From positions 124,001-188,000 of the forward strand of contig CABYNS010000002.1 in assembly GCA_902520335.1 (NCBI GenBank): a stretch of 64,000 bases of DNA, given 5' to 3'. Below, in pieces: positions 15,987-25,949 of this stretch. The stretch's first letter is position 1. Each line of letters begins with the position of its first letter. The notes beneath the pieces were generated by a model, which worked only from the letters and a program-made list of their open reading frames with translations, searched no databases and was not told the origin of the DNA. Both the position numbers and the translations under genes were made by a program. Source of the stretch: an uncultured Pelagibacteraceae bacterium. Lineage in GTDB: Bacteria > Pseudomonadota > Alphaproteobacteria > Pelagibacterales > Pelagibacteraceae.

Positions 15987-17657
15987 ATGTTTTTCAAAAA
16001 TATAAAATTTTTATTGATATTATTTTTACTTTACCAAAATCCTTTGCATTCTAAAAGTGCTAGTTTTGATGATTTTGACTCCAAAAATTTATCAAAATAT
16101 TTTTCTGGAATTGTAGCATTTGAAAATAAAAATAATTCAAAGGCATTAAATTTTTTTAATACCTCTAAGATTTTATTAAATAAGCATGAGCCTTACTTAA
16201 AGAGATATGTTTATTCTTTAGTTTTAGAAAATAAAGTAAATCAAGCTATAAATGTTATTAAACAAAATAAAAATGACTCTGAATTTTTTGAAAAATACTT
16301 ATTATTAACAATAGACAGTTTAAGTAGAGATGATTTTCCAAAAGCGTTGAATTATATATCTGAGACCAAAAAATATATTAATCTCAACCGATTTAACTCA
16401 GCAGTTTTAGACAATTTGAGAGACTACGTTTTTGTATTTAATGAAAAAAAATTGCCTAATGATTTAAAAAATTATGGAAATTTATCAGTAATTTCAAAAA
16501 CCTTTCAAAGGTGTTATTTAGAAGATGCTAAAACAAAAACTTTTTTCTCTAAATTGATAAATAATGATGACGCAGACTTAACTAGATACACTTTTTTTTA
16601 TTTAGCATATCTAATTGAAAATAATCAAATAGAGGAAGCCAAAAAAATAACTGGGGGTATTAAATTTATTAATACATCGTTACTTTTGTCTCAAGGGAAA
16701 AGCTGGATCGAAAATGGCAATGAAAAAAAAATGAACACTGTTTTTTCATGCAAAAACCATAATGATTTAATAAGTGAGTTTTTGTTTTTAATATCTAATT
16801 TATATTCTGCTCAAGACGATTATATAAAATCTAACTTTTATTTATACTTGTCTAATTATTTAAATCCAAAATTTTATTATAATTTATCATTGCTTGCTGA
16901 AAATCAATATTCAAATAAAGAATTTGATCGTGTTAAAAAGGTCTTACGAGAATTTGAAAAAGAAGATGACTTTTATTATTGGTATAGATTAAAAAAAGAA
17001 GCTCAAATAATCTCAAAAGAGATTAATCAAAAAGAGTCATTAAAATTTATTAAGTCTAATTTTGAAAAAATCGAAAAACCAAATGAAAAAATTTTATTTG
17101 ATATTGCTAATTTTTATAAGAACGCAAAAGAATATGAGCAAGCTATAAAATATTACACCAAAGTTTTAGAAATAGTTGGCGATGATTTGCAAATTAAATC
17201 TGATTTATTTTACAGAAGAGGGGCAAGTAATGAACGAATGGGAAATTATGAAGAATCTGATAGGGATATGCTTTTATCTTTAGAAATTGATCCTGATGAT
17301 GCTTATGTTCTTAATTACTTAGCATACTCGTGGTTAGAGAGAGATCATAAAATTAAAGAGGCCATGGAAATGTTAGAGAAAGCATATTCTTTAACGGAAA
17401 ATGATCCTTACATAATAGATTCAATTGGCTGGGCTTATTTTTTAACAGATGACTATGTTAAAGCAGAGACATATTTAAAAAGAGCAGTTGAGTTAATGCC
17501 AGACGATGCAATAGTAAATGATCACTATGGAGATATTCTTTGGAAGTTGGGGAGAAAAATTCAAGCAAGATATTTTTGGAAAAGTGTATCTAAAATGGAA
17601 GATGTGGATGAAGAATTATTACAAAAAATAAATCAAAAAATTATAAAAGGTCTCTGA
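15987..17657 (+). CDS. Exported or envelope TPR-repeat protein
   Basis: 556 residues. An N-terminal hydrophobic stretch (NIKFLLILFLLYQNPLHSKS) looks like a signal peptide. Tetratricopeptide repeats become clear in the last third: EQAIKYYTKVLEI, DLFYRRGASNERMGNYEESDRDMLLSLEIDPDDAYVLNYLAYSWLE, DNDPYIIDSIGWAYFLTDDYVKAETYLKRAVELMP. TPR arrays hold protein complexes together. Equivalent genes sit directly before ispE in many Alphaproteobacteria, but no precise function is known to me. One base separates its stop from ispE. Confidence 0.75.
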   Translation: MFFKNIKFLLILFLLYQNPLHSKSASFDDFDSKNLSKYFSGIVAFENKNNSKALNFFNTSKILLNKHEPYLKRYVYSLVLENKVNQAINVIKQNKNDSEFFEKYLLLTIDSLSRDDFPKALNYISETKKYINLNRFNSAVLDNLRDYVFVFNEKKLPNDLKNYGNLSVISKTFQRCYLEDAKTKTFFSKLINNDDADLTRYTFFYLAYLIENNQIEEAKKITGGIKFINTSLLLSQGKSWIENGNEKKMNTVFSCKNHNDLISEFLFLISNLYSAQDDYIKSNFYLYLSNYLNPKFYYNLSLLAENQYSNKEFDRVKKVLREFEKEDDFYYWYRLKKEAQIISKEINQKESLKFIKSNFEKIEKPNEKILFDIANFYKNAKEYEQAIKYYTKVLEIVGDDLQIKSDLFYRRGASNERMGNYEESDRDMLLSLEIDPDDAYVLNYLAYSWLERDHKIKEAMEMLEKAYSLTENDPYIIDSIGWAYFLTDDYVKAETYLKRAVELMPDDAIVNDHYGDILWKLGRKIQARYFWKSVSKMEDVDEELLQKINQKIIKGL

Positions 17658-17658
17658 G

Positions 17659-18504
17659 ATGAGCTATTCCAGAATAAAGTCTTATGCTAAAATTAATTTA
17701 GCTCTTAACGTCACTGGAAAAACTTCTAAGTTACATAAAATTGAAAGCGTTGTTGGTTTTGTTACGCTACATGATGTTATTTTGATTAAAAAAATTCAAT
17801 CAAAAAAACATATAATTTCATTTAAAGGGAAATTTTCAAAAAACATTGACCAAAAAAACACAATTTCAAAATTGTTTAAATTTTTAGAGAAAGAAAAGTT
17901 ACTTACAAGTTCTAAGTTTGAGATAAAAGTTAACAAATATATTCCATCAAAATCTGGATTGGGAGGCGGATCCATGAATGCCGCAAATATATTAAAATAT
18001 TTGATTAAAGAAAACTTTATAAATCCCAGTAAAAGACAATGCATTTCAATTTGTAAATCAATAGGTTCAGATGTAGCTCTAGGTCTTAATTCTACTTTTA
18101 CAATTCTTAAATCCAACAATCAGATTAAAGAGTTTAAAAACTGTAAAAAATTTTATGTGCTAATTGTTAAACCTAGTTTTGGATGTTCAACAAAAGAGAT
18201 ATATTCAGGTGTTAAAAAATTCACAAAACCAAGATTTAACAAACCTTCTAAGAAAATGTTTAGCTTTGATAATTTGAAAAAACTCAATAATTCTCTTGAA
18301 GCAATTTCTTTATCTAAGTTTCCGAAATTAAAAAATATCAAATATTTTCTTGAAAAATCTTCAAATAAGAGTTTTGTAAGAATGACAGGATCAGGTTCAG
18401 CAATTGTCGCATATTTTAAATCTAAAAAATTATGCGATGATGTAAAAAAAAAATTCAGTAGAAAATATAAAAATTGCTGGTGTAAAGTTGCAAAAACTAT
18501 ATAA
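17659..18504 (+). CDS. ispE: 4-diphosphocytidyl-2-C-methyl-D-erythritol kinase
   Basis: ATP-dependent GHMP kinase of the MEP isoprenoid pathway, 281 residues. N-terminal SYAKINLALNVTGK contains the catalytic lysine region; the glycine-rich ATP loop is IPSKSGLGGGSMNAANIL near residue 95; the third GHMP motif is RMTGSGSAIVAYF near 245. A conserved aspartate lies in SIGSDVALGL. It shares the precursor pathway with ispH and therefore feeds carotenoid, ubiquinone and undecaprenol synthesis. Confidence 0.94.
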   Translation: MSYSRIKSYAKINLALNVTGKTSKLHKIESVVGFVTLHDVILIKKIQSKKHIISFKGKFSKNIDQKNTISKLFKFLEKEKLLTSSKFEIKVNKYIPSKSGLGGGSMNAANILKYLIKENFINPSKRQCISICKSIGSDVALGLNSTFTILKSNNQIKEFKNCKKFYVLIVKPSFGCSTKEIYSGVKKFTKPRFNKPSKKMFSFDNLKKLNNSLEAISLSKFPKLKNIKYFLEKSSNKSFVRMTGSGSAIVAYFKSKKLCDDVKKKFSRKYKNCWCKVAKTI

Positions 18505-18517
18505 ACTCTTTTTTTTG

Positions 18518-18526
18518 TGTTATACG
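18518..18526 (+). promoter_or_regulatory. Possible extended -10 promoter for tRNA-Gln
   Basis: TGTTATACG fits the extended -10 pattern TGnTATAAT with changes at the last two positions. It ends nine bases before the tRNA 5' end, a proper distance for initiation at the mature end. No convincing -35 is seen, as expected of extended -10 promoters. Confidence 0.35.
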
Positions 18527-18535
18527 AAATTAAAT

Positions 18536-18609
18536 TGGGGCGTAGCCAAGCGGTAAGGCACGGGTTTTTGGTACCTGCATCCTAGGTTCGAATCCTAGCG
18601 CCCCAGCCA
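18536..18609 (+). tRNA. tRNA-Gln (anticodon TTG)
   Basis: Full cloverleaf: acceptor TGGGGCG pairs with CGCCCCA, D arm GCC...GGC, anticodon stem CGGGT/ACCTG with loop TTTTGGT giving anticodon TTG, canonical T-loop TTCGAAT between CTAGG and CCTAG, discriminator G and encoded CCA. Reads CAA and CAG by wobble. The ATG of the downstream nucleotidyltransferase gene begins three bases after the CCA. Confidence 0.95.
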
Positions 18610-18612
18610 AAT

Positions 18613-19887
18613 ATGAAAAACTTTTTTAATAAAATTTTCTCGAGCTCAAAAAACCTTTACTCATTTAAGAATAATATCAAAAAACTTTCAATAACAACGC
18701 CTGTGAAAAAAATTTTTGAGGCTATTAATTCTCACACATCTGAAAGTGAGATTAGGTATGTTGGAGGTTGTTTGAGAAAAATATTGAATAATGAGAAAGT
18801 TGATGACATAGATTTAGCAACAAATTTAAATCCGATAGAAGTCTCCGAAATTTTAAAAAAAAATAAAATAAATTTTTATGAGTCGGGAATCGAGCATGGA
18901 ACGATTACAGCAATTCTAGATGATCATAAGTTTGAGATAACATCTCTAAGAGAAGATATTTTTACAGATGGTAGGCACGCGAAGGTAAAATTCTCAAAAG
19001 ATTGGAAAAAAGATGCTGCGAGAAGGGATTTCACTATTAATTCTATTTATGCTGATTTAGATGGAAATATATTCGATCCTCATAATGGAAAAAAAGATAT
19101 TGAAATGGGCCAGGTTAACTTTATTGGAAACCCCGAAAAAAGAATTAAAGAGGATTATTTAAGGATATTAAGATACTTAAGATTTTTTTTAAATTATTCA
19201 AAACAACCTCACAAAGAAGAAATAATTAAAACAATAAAAATTAATATAAGTGGTATTTCTATAATATCTAAAGAAAGATTATTGGACGAGTTAAAAAAAT
19301 TATTAAAATCAAATCATTTAGAAAAATTATCAAAAGATAAATTCAGCATCGAATTAATATTACTGATTTTCCCAGAGCTAAAGAATATCAAAAGTGTTGT
19401 TAATTCAATCAAAGTTAAGAAAGAATTTTTTGTTGACTTGGATTTTATATTTATTTTATTTTTAATGATAATAGATGGAACAGATAATTTAGAATATTTC
19501 TTATACAAATATAATATTTCAAAAAAAGATCAAAAAAGAGCTTATGCTATCAGTAACTTTTATAATGAAAAGGAGGGGATAAAAACTTTAAATGAAGCCA
19601 ACTTAAATAAAGTTTTATATTATCATGGCAAACAAGCAGTGTTGGATATTTTAAATTTTAAAATTATAAAATCAAAGAAATTAGATAAGAAAATGTTAAG
19701 TTTATTAGAACTTTATAAAAATAAGATTACACCAAGTTTGCCTATTGGAGCTGATTTATTAATGACAAGATATAACATACCAGAGGGAAAACAATTAGGA
19801 AGTATGCTTAAATCAATTGAGGAAGAGTGGGTAAGAAATAATTTTGAAATTTCTGAAAAACAAATCGACAATATTGTTAAAGGTTAA
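18613..19887 (+). CDS. CCA tRNA nucleotidyltransferase / poly(A) polymerase
   Basis: Class II nucleotidyltransferase of 424 residues that adds CCA to tRNAs or A tails to RNAs. Head domain: [11 protein letters not shown] near residue 48, catalytic pair [10 protein letters not shown] near 65, [13 protein letters not shown], then [19 protein letters not shown] and the [15 protein letters not shown] block near 138. Body: [17 protein letters not shown]-adding and poly(A) enzymes cannot be separated reliably by eye. Only the ATG at 18613 is upstream of the conserved region, so translation must begin with almost no leader beyond the tRNA. Confidence 0.9.
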   Translation: MKNFFNKIFSSSKNLYSFKNNIKKLSITTPVKKIFEAINSHTSESEIRYVGGCLRKILNNEKVDDIDLATNLNPIEVSEILKKNKINFYESGIEHGTITAILDDHKFEITSLREDIFTDGRHAKVKFSKDWKKDAARRDFTINSIYADLDGNIFDPHNGKKDIEMGQVNFIGNPEKRIKEDYLRILRYLRFFLNYSKQPHKEEIIKTIKINISGISIISKERLLDELKKLLKSNHLEKLSKDKFSIELILLIFPELKNIKSVVNSIKVKKEFFVDLDFIFILFLMIIDGTDNLEYFLYKYNISKKDQKRAYAISNFYNEKEGIKTLNEANLNKVLYYHGKQAVLDILNFKIIKSKKLDKKMLSLLELYKNKITPSLPIGADLLMTRYNIPEGKQLGSMLKSIEEEWVRNNFEISEKQIDNIVKG

Positions 19888-20360
19888 AGATATTTGACGT
19901 CTTTTATTTCAAAGTTTTTTACTCCAGCGGGAGTATTTATTTCTACAAGATCGTTTTTATTTTTTCCAATAAGACCTTTACCTATTGGTGATTGAAAATA
20001 TAATAATTTTTTTTTTAAGTCTGCCTCATCTCTTCCAACTATTTTGTAATCTATCTTTTCACCAGTATCTAAATTTTCTAGAAATACAGTGGCACCAAAA
20101 ATCACTTTGCCATCATTATTAATTTTAGTAACATCAATAACGTTTGCTCTTGCTATAATATCATTTATTTCTGTTATTCTGCCTTCGTTGTGAGACTGTT
20201 CCTCTTTTGCTGCATGATACTCAGCATTTTCTTTTAAGTCTCCGTGAGATCTTGCTTCAGCAATTGCAGCAACTATTTCAGGTCTTTTTTTTTCTTTTAA
20301 AAAAATTAGTTCTTCTTTCAATTTATTTAATCCATTTAGAGTAATTGGTTCTTTATCCAT
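19884..20360 (-). CDS. greA: Transcription elongation factor GreA
   Basis: Stimulates RNA polymerase to cut back-tracked transcripts. 158 residues from the ATG at 20360 ([18 protein letters not shown]); the track start lies in hemF. N-terminal coiled coil contains [30 protein letters not shown], with the acidic tip residues D and E of [10 protein letters not shown]-terminal FKBP-like domain has [10 protein letters not shown] and [10 protein letters not shown]. It lies one base behind hemF and overlaps the convergent nucleotidyltransferase gene by four bases. Confidence 0.95.
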   Translation of the reverse strand: MDKEPITLNGLNKLKEELIFLKEKKRPEIVAAIAEARSHGDLKENAEYHAAKEEQSHNEGRITEINDIIARANVIDVTKINNDGKVIFGATVFLENLDTGEKIDYKIVGRDEADLKKKLLYFQSPIGKGLIGKNKNDLVEINTPAGVKNFEIKDVKYL

Positions 20361-20361
20361 T

Positions 20362-21189
20362 TTATTTCCATTTTGCATGAGGAGGTAATGACATTAATAT
20401 TCCCTCAACATTACCACCTGTTTGTAATCCAAATTTAGTACCTCTGTCATACAGTAAATTAAATTCCGCATATCTTCCTCTTTTAATATATTGATTTTCT
20501 TTATCTTTAGAAGTCCATTTTTTTTTAATTTTTTTACTTATAATTTTTTGAAAAATAGTTTCAAAAGTAACACCAACATCTCTGACAAATTTAAAATTTT
20601 TTTCAAAATTATCTTTTTTATAATCAAAAAAAATACCACCTATTCCACGAGGTTCTTTTCTATGAGGTAGATAAAAATATTCATCACACCACTTTTTATA
20701 TTTTTTATAATAATTTTTGTCATGTCGATTGCACATATCTCTAAGAGTTTTATGAAACACCTCTTTTTCCTTATTATCTTTTTTTGAAGGCGTAACGTCA
20801 ATACCTCCACCGAACCAATCAAAAGTCGTACAAATATATCTAGTGTTAAAATGCATCGCGGGAATTAAAGGGTTTTTCATATGCATTACTACAGATATAC
20901 CAGATGCCCAGAACCTAGGATCTTTTTGAGCACCCGGTATGTTTTGTTGAAATTTTTTTGGAAATTTTCCATAAACTTTCGAAAAATTAACACCTACTTT
21001 ATCAAAAATTTTTCCATTTTTTAAAATTCTATATTCACCACCACCTTCATCTTTCTTTAAATTTCTTTTCCATGTAGTCGACTTGAAACTGATCTTGTTT
21101 TTTTCAAAATCACCAATAGTTTTACAAAACATCTCCTGCAAAGATTTAAACCAATTACTTGTTAATTTTTGTTTTATTTCTAGATCCAT
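20362..21189 (-). CDS. hemF: Oxygen-dependent coproporphyrinogen III oxidase
   Basis: Oxidative decarboxylation of coproporphyrinogen III to protoporphyrinogen IX in haem synthesis. 275 residues with family motifs: [29 protein letters not shown] near 100, [10 protein letters not shown] near 125, [20 protein letters not shown] near 165, and [34 protein letters not shown] at the end. It requires molecular oxygen, fitting an aerobic organism. Its ATG lies directly against the trmL stop. Confidence 0.96.
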   Translation of the reverse strand: MDLEIKQKLTSNWFKSLQEMFCKTIGDFEKNKISFKSTTWKRNLKKDEGGGEYRILKNGKIFDKVGVNFSKVYGKFPKKFQQNIPGAQKDPRFWASGISVVMHMKNPLIPAMHFNTRYICTTFDWFGGGIDVTPSKKDNKEKEVFHKTLRDMCNRHDKNYYKKYKKWCDEYFYLPHRKEPRGIGGIFFDYKKDNFEKNFKFVRDVGVTFETIFQKIISKKIKKKWTSKDKENQYIKRGRYAEFNLLYDRGTKFGLQTGGNVEGILMSLPPHAKWK

Positions 21190-21663
21190 TTAAATTAATT
21201 CATTTTGTTTTAAGCACTCAGCCAATACTATTGCAACAGAAGAAGAAATATTAAGAGAACGCTTATTATTTCTCATTGGAATTTTTAACCTATTATTTAT
21301 CATTTTATGTACATATTCAGGCACTCCTGCACTTTCTCTTCCAAATAAAATTGTATCATTTTTTTTAAACTTAAATTGTGTATATGAGCTAGAGGCTTTT
21401 GTGGTCATCAGTATAATTCTTTGATTCTGTTTTTCATCAAAAAACTGATTGGAGCTCTTATAATACCTAATCTCTTTTTCATCCATATAATCCATCACAA
21501 CCCTTTTAAATCTTTTATCATTTAATAAAAAACCACAAGGCTCTATTATTTCTAATTTCGCCCCTAAACAGGCACAAGTTCTTATGATCGCAGCAGTATT
21601 TTGAGGAATATCAGGTTCAAATAGTGCAATTTTTGGCCCATCATTAATTGGATTATGTGTCAT
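21190..21663 (-). CDS. trmL: tRNA (cytidine/uridine-34-2'-O)-methyltransferase
   Basis: SPOUT-class methyltransferase that methylates the wobble ribose of some tRNAs. 157 residues, the usual TrmL size. Motifs: ALFEPDIPQNTAAIIRTCACLGA at the start, LFGRESAGVPEYVH near 108 and MRNNKRSLNISSSVAIVLAE in the trefoil knot at the C terminus. Divergent from petA; the 91-base gap between them holds a dyad and a likely -10. Confidence 0.92.
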   Translation of the reverse strand: MTHNPINDGPKIALFEPDIPQNTAAIIRTCACLGAKLEIIEPCGFLLNDKRFKRVVMDYMDEKEIRYYKSSNQFFDEKQNQRIILMTTKASSSYTQFKFKKNDTILFGRESAGVPEYVHKMINNRLKIPMRNNKRSLNISSSVAIVLAECLKQNELI

Positions 21664-21693
21664 TCTATCAGTAGAAAAATAATACTTTTTTAT

Positions 21694-21736
21694 TATATGT
21701 AATCATATATTAACTACCTAAATCAACATATAGAAT
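21694..21736 (+). promoter_or_regulatory. Possible petABC promoter with upstream dyad
   Basis: TAGAAT at 21731-21736 matches the -10 consensus at five of six positions; no good -35 hexamer is present at the normal distance. In its place is the inverted repeat TATATG-taat-CATATA (21694-21709). If transcription starts near 21743, the dyad centre is about 41.5 bases upstream, the usual place for an activator that touches the polymerase. Which factor binds is unknown; the OmpR/PetR-like regulator in this window is one candidate. Confidence 0.4.
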
Positions 21737-21754
21737 TATAAAGACCTTTAGACA

Positions 21755-22261
21755 GTGGAAAAGAAAACTAAAAGAAGAGATTTTTTATTTACAGCTACTT
21801 ATGCAGTCGGAGCCGTAGGAGCAGGTGCAGTGATTTGGCCTATGATAGATCAAATGAACCCTGATGCTTCTGTAAAAGCTCTAGCAAGTACTGAAGTTGA
21901 CATAAGTGCAGTTGATCCTGGAAAAACTATTACTGTGCTGTGGAGGGGAAAACCAGTTTTTATTAGAAGAAGAACACAAGAAGAAATAGCAGAGGCTAGA
22001 TCTGTCAAAATGGAAGACTTAAAGCATCCAGAAAAGGATGAAGATCGTGCAAAAGATCCAGAGTGGCTTGTTATGCTCGGAGTATGTACGCACCTAGGCT
22101 GTGTGCCTTTAGATCAAAAAGGAGATTACAACGGATGGTTCTGCCCATGTCATGGTTCTCATTATGATACTTCAGGAAGAATTAGAAAAGGTCCAGCCCC
22201 AACGAATATGGAAATCCCTGAATATAAATTTGTTGATGCTAACACAATTAAGATTGGATAA
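21755..22261 (+). CDS. petA: Ubiquinol-cytochrome c reductase, Rieske iron-sulfur subunit
   Basis: Carries the 2Fe-2S cluster that takes electrons from ubiquinol in the bc1 complex. 168 residues with a GTG start. [22 protein letters not shown] resembles a twin-arginine signal anchor. Cluster ligands are in CTHLGC near residue 112 and CPCHGSHYD near 132. First gene of petA-petB-petC, seven bases before petB. Confidence 0.96.
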   Translation: MEKKTKRRDFLFTATYAVGAVGAGAVIWPMIDQMNPDASVKALASTEVDISAVDPGKTITVLWRGKPVFIRRRTQEEIAEARSVKMEDLKHPEKDEDRAKDPEWLVMLGVCTHLGCVPLDQKGDYNGWFCPCHGSHYDTSGRIRKGPAPTNMEIPEYKFVDANTIKIG

Positions 22262-22267
22262 TTTTTT

Positions 22268-23533
22268 ATGAGTGAACACGAATACACACCAAAATCAAAA
22301 GTTGGAAAATGGTTTAACGACAGGTTACCCCTTTTAACTTTAGCAAATCATTTAACAGATTATCCAACACCAAAAAACTTAAATTATTGGTGGACTTTTG
22401 GGGGAATTCTTACTTTTTGTTTAATTACCCAAATTGTAACCGGATTAGTTTTAGCAATGCATTATATTGCACATGCTGATATGGCGTTTCAAAGTGTCGA
22501 ACACATAATGAGAGATGTAAACTACGGATGGTTAATAAGATATATACATGCAAATGGTGCTTCAATGTTTTTCTTAGCAGTTTACATTCACATATTTAGA
22601 TCTTTGTTTTACGGCTCATATAAATCACCAAGAGAAATTATATGGATTATTGGTATAATCATTTATCTTCTTATGATGGCAGCTGCTTTTTTAGGCTATG
22701 TTTTGCCATGGGGACAAATGAGTTTTTGGGGAGCTACAGTTATTACAAATTTATTTAGTGCAATTCCTTTAGTAGGTGAGGGAATAGTAACATGGTTATG
22801 GGGAGGATATTCAGTAGACAACCCAACACTTACAAGATTTTTCACTCTACACTACTTAATTCCTTTTTTAATTTTAGGTTTAGTCGTTTTACATATTTGG
22901 GCTCTTCACGTGCCTGGAAATAATAATCCAATAGGTATTGATATAAAAAAACCATCAAAAGACACAGTTCCATTTCATCCATACATAGTTATTAAAGATG
23001 GTTTTGCGTTGTTGATGTTTATGATTGTTTTTGCTTTTTTTGTTTTCTATACACCAAATATTTTAGGTCATGCTGATAATTACATTGAAGCTAATCCTCT
23101 TGTAACACCAGCTCACATTGTTCCAGAGTGGTATCTGTTACCTTTTTATGCAATTTTGAGATCAGTCCCAGATAAACTTTTAGGAGTTATAGCGATGTTG
23201 TCTGCTATTCTGATATTAGCTGCATTACCTTGGTTAGACACATCAAAAATTAGATCTGCAGTTTTTAGACCTTTGTATAAACAGTTTTATTGGATCTTGG
23301 TAGCTGATGTTTTGATTTTAGGATATGTCGGAGCTATGCCAGCTGAGGGCCTTTACTTATTAATTGCTAGGATTGCAACAGCATATTACTTCCTTCATTT
23401 TTTAGTTGTACTGCCAGTATTAGGATTCAAAGAGAGGACCACACCTGTTCCTTTGAGTATTACTGAACCAATTTTGGGTGGATCACCTAATCTTGCAGCG
23501 GTGAAAAAAAAGGATAGTTTTAAAGTTCAGTGA
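22268..23533 (+). CDS. petB: Cytochrome b of the bc1 complex
   Basis: Membrane subunit holding two b haems and both quinone sites. 421 residues with eight expected helices. Haem-ligand histidines lie in [22 protein letters not shown] and in [24 protein letters not shown]. The quinol-oxidation site signature [16 protein letters not shown] is complete. The full-length bacterial form, not split into b6/IV. Its stop overlaps the petC GTG by three bases. Confidence 0.97.
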   Translation: MSEHEYTPKSKVGKWFNDRLPLLTLANHLTDYPTPKNLNYWWTFGGILTFCLITQIVTGLVLAMHYIAHADMAFQSVEHIMRDVNYGWLIRYIHANGASMFFLAVYIHIFRSLFYGSYKSPREIIWIIGIIIYLLMMAAAFLGYVLPWGQMSFWGATVITNLFSAIPLVGEGIVTWLWGGYSVDNPTLTRFFTLHYLIPFLILGLVVLHIWALHVPGNNNPIGIDIKKPSKDTVPFHPYIVIKDGFALLMFMIVFAFFVFYTPNILGHADNYIEANPLVTPAHIVPEWYLLPFYAILRSVPDKLLGVIAMLSAILILAALPWLDTSKIRSAVFRPLYKQFYWILVADVLILGYVGAMPAEGLYLLIARIATAYYFLHFLVVLPVLGFKERTTPVPLSITEPILGGSPNLAAVKKKDSFKVQ

Positions 23534-24309
23534 AAAATTTTTTTAGAATATCGTTTTTAATAGCATTATTTTTTGGATTTCAATTTAACTCTAATGCAGC
23601 TGAGAAAGTTGAATATTTAAAAACTGATTGGAGTTTTAAGGGTCCCTTCGGAAAGTTTGACAGAACTGCACTTCAAAGGGGATATCAAGTTTATCAAGAA
23701 GTTTGTTCTTCTTGCCATTCTATGAAATATCTAAGTTATAGAAATTTAGTGGAAGAGGGTGGGCCTGAATTTTCAGTGGAACAAGCAAAAGCCATTGCAG
23801 CATCTTTCGAGGTAAAGGATGGACCAAATGCAGATGGTGAAATGTTTATGAGACCAGGAAGGTTGTCGGATAAATTTGTGATGCCTTACGAAAATGAAAA
23901 AGCTGCTCAAGCTGCAAACGGTGGAGCATACCCTCCCGATATGACTGTTTTAGTAAAAGCGAGAGGCGGTGGAGTTGATTATATCTATTCACTCCTTCAA
24001 GGATATGAAGATCCACCAGTTGGAGTGACTCTAGATGATGGTGTTTACTATAATAAATATATGTATGGAAATAAGATTAAAATGTCCAATCAACTTTCTG
24101 ATGGTTTAGTAGAATACTCAGATGGTACTAATGCTTCTGTAGAACAAATGGCAAAAGATGTTACAACTTTTTTAATGTGGACCGCAGAACCTCATTTAGA
24201 AACACGTCATAAAATGGGTTTTAAAGCAATAGTTTATTTAATTATATTAACAGTTTTAGTTTATTTTAGTATGAAGAGAATCTGGTCACGTATTGAAACG
24301 AAAGTTTAA
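23530..24309 (+). CDS. petC: Cytochrome c1
   Basis: Periplasmic haem-c subunit that passes electrons to cytochrome c. 259 residues from a GTG start. Signal peptide [20 protein letters not shown], haem site CSSCHS near residue 60, conserved [26 protein letters not shown] near 137, and a C-terminal anchor [14 protein letters not shown]. The end overlaps the convergent ychF by 24 bases. Confidence 0.96.
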   Translation: MKNFFRISFLIALFFGFQFNSNAAEKVEYLKTDWSFKGPFGKFDRTALQRGYQVYQEVCSSCHSMKYLSYRNLVEEGGPEFSVEQAKAIAASFEVKDGPNADGEMFMRPGRLSDKFVMPYENEKAAQAANGGAYPPDMTVLVKARGGGVDYIYSLLQGYEDPPVGVTLDDGVYYNKYMYGNKIKMSNQLSDGLVEYSDGTNASVEQMAKDVTTFLMWTAEPHLETRHKMGFKAIVYLIILTVLVYFSMKRIWSRIETKV

Positions 24310-25359
24310 AACGTCACCGTCTTTAACAATATAGTCTTTACCTTCTAATCTCATTTTTCCGTTTGTTTTAGAATTTACCCATCCATCATTTTCAACAAAA
24401 TCATTATAAGAAATTGTCTCAGCTCTAATAAATCCTTTTTCAAAATCAGTATGTATTTCACCAGCAGCTTTTGGAGCTAAACAATTTTTCTGAATAGTCC
24501 AGGCTCTTGTTTCCTCAGGACCTGAGGTAAAAAAAGTGTCCAATTCTAAAATCTTATAACCTTTTTGAATCAACATATCCAAGCCAGTATTCTTTAAGCC
24601 AATCATTTCCATGTAGTTTTTTCTTTCTTCACTATCTAACTCATTGATTTGATTTTCAATATCAGCAGATACAATCAAAGTGTTTTCTAAACCAAATTTT
24701 TCTAAGAATGATTTGGTGTAACCGTTTCCATTTTGGACACTTTTCTCATCAACATTACAAACAAATATTTTGGGTTTTAAAGATAGTAAACCACTTAAAT
24801 ATAGTTGTTTTTTGGTAAATTCTGATTTTAAACTTGATAAATCTTGATCATTGTTAATTAAGTCTAAACAACTTTGAAGAATTTTAATTTGATCCTCATC
24901 AATATTTTTTTTGTTATTTTTCTCAAGTCTTTTTTGAATGGATTCTAAATCTGCAAGCTTCATTTCTGTTTCAATTATTTCAAGATCTCTAACAGGGTCA
25001 ACTGTAGGATTTACATTTTGAATATCACTAGAGTCAAAACATCTAATCATATGTATTACAGCGTCTACTTCTCTGATATGAGATAGAAATTTATTTCCTA
25101 AACCTTCACCTTTAGATGCTCCCTTTACAAGACCAGCTATGTCAACAAAAGAAATAGTAGTGGGTATAATTTTTTTTGATTTAGAAATTTTAGCTAAATT
25201 TTCTAATCGATAATCAGGCACACTAACTACACCAATATTTGGATCAATTGTACAGAATGGAAAGTTAGCTGCTTGAGCTTTATTTGAATTGGTTAATGCA
25301 TTGAAGAGAGTAGATTTACCTACATTTGGCAAACCTACGATTCCACACTTGAAACTCAT
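24286..25359 (-). CDS. ychF: Redox-responsive ATPase YchF (OLA1 family)
   Basis: Obg-related P-loop protein that prefers ATP and binds ribosomes. 357 residues. G1 is GLPNVGKSTLFNAL, switch region SFVDIAGLVKGASKGEGLGNKFL near 70, and G4 is replaced by VCNVDEK near 200. The C-terminal TGS-like domain contains TSGPEETRAWTI and AAGEIHTDFEKGFIRAE. It starts one base inside the pth stop, as in many bacteria where pth and ychF are paired. Confidence 0.95.
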   Translation of the reverse strand: MSFKCGIVGLPNVGKSTLFNALTNSNKAQAANFPFCTIDPNIGVVSVPDYRLENLAKISKSKKIIPTTISFVDIAGLVKGASKGEGLGNKFLSHIREVDAVIHMIRCFDSSDIQNVNPTVDPVRDLEIIETEMKLADLESIQKRLEKNNKKNIDEDQIKILQSCLDLINNDQDLSSLKSEFTKKQLYLSGLLSLKPKIFVCNVDEKSVQNGNGYTKSFLEKFGLENTLIVSADIENQINELDSEERKNYMEMIGLKNTGLDMLIQKGYKILELDTFFTSGPEETRAWTIQKNCLAPKAAGEIHTDFEKGFIRAETISYNDFVENDGWVNSKTNGKMRLEGKDYIVKDGDVLNFRFNT

Positions 25360-25919
25360 TATTTATTATTTACTGTACTAGAAAAAAGATCTAATTTTTT
25401 TTCAACAAGAAAAGAAATTGAGTCATTTATATGTTTTGATATTTTTTCAATACCTAATGACTCATCTTCGTCAAAATTTTGTAAAACGTAATCTGCAACC
25501 TCGATGTTTCCTTTGGGTTTACCAATACCTATTCTAACTCTAGAATAATCTTTGCCGATAAACTTATCAATCGAGGCAATGCCATTGTGTCCAGCGCTTG
25601 ATCCTCCAAATTTAGCTTTAATTTTTCCAAATTCCACATCTAGATCATCATGAAAAACTATTACATCTTGAGCATCAATTTTAAAATATTCAATAAGCTC
25701 TCTAATACAAATTCCTGAATTATTCATAAAGGTCAAAGGTTTGATGGCATAAACTTTAACATTTCCTATATTGCCAGTGGTTAATAGGCCTTTAAATTTT
25801 GGTTTTTGTTTTGATAAACTAAATTTTTTGTTTATTGCGTCTATAATTTTAAACCCAACATTATGTCGATTATTTTCACTGTCTGGTGTTGGATTACCCA
25901 ATCCTACAAATAAAAGCAT
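25359..25919 (-). CDS. pth: Peptidyl-tRNA hydrolase
   Basis: Recycles peptidyl-tRNAs released from stalled ribosomes. 186 residues. Catalytic histidine in NNRHNVGFKIID near residue 20, substrate-site motif KPLTFMNNSGICI near 62, DDLDVEFGKIKAKFGGSSAGHNGIASI near 95 and RVRIGIGKP near 132. Lies 30 bases behind rplY; the pair forms the common rplY-pth order. Confidence 0.95.
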   Translation of the reverse strand: MLLFVGLGNPTPDSENNRHNVGFKIIDAINKKFSLSKQKPKFKGLLTTGNIGNVKVYAIKPLTFMNNSGICIRELIEYFKIDAQDVIVFHDDLDVEFGKIKAKFGGSSAGHNGIASIDKFIGKDYSRVRIGIGKPKGNIEVADYVLQNFDEDESLGIEKISKHINDSISFLVEKKLDLFSSTVNNK

Positions 25920-25949
25920 GATCTATTGATTAATTTTCAATTTAGTTGA

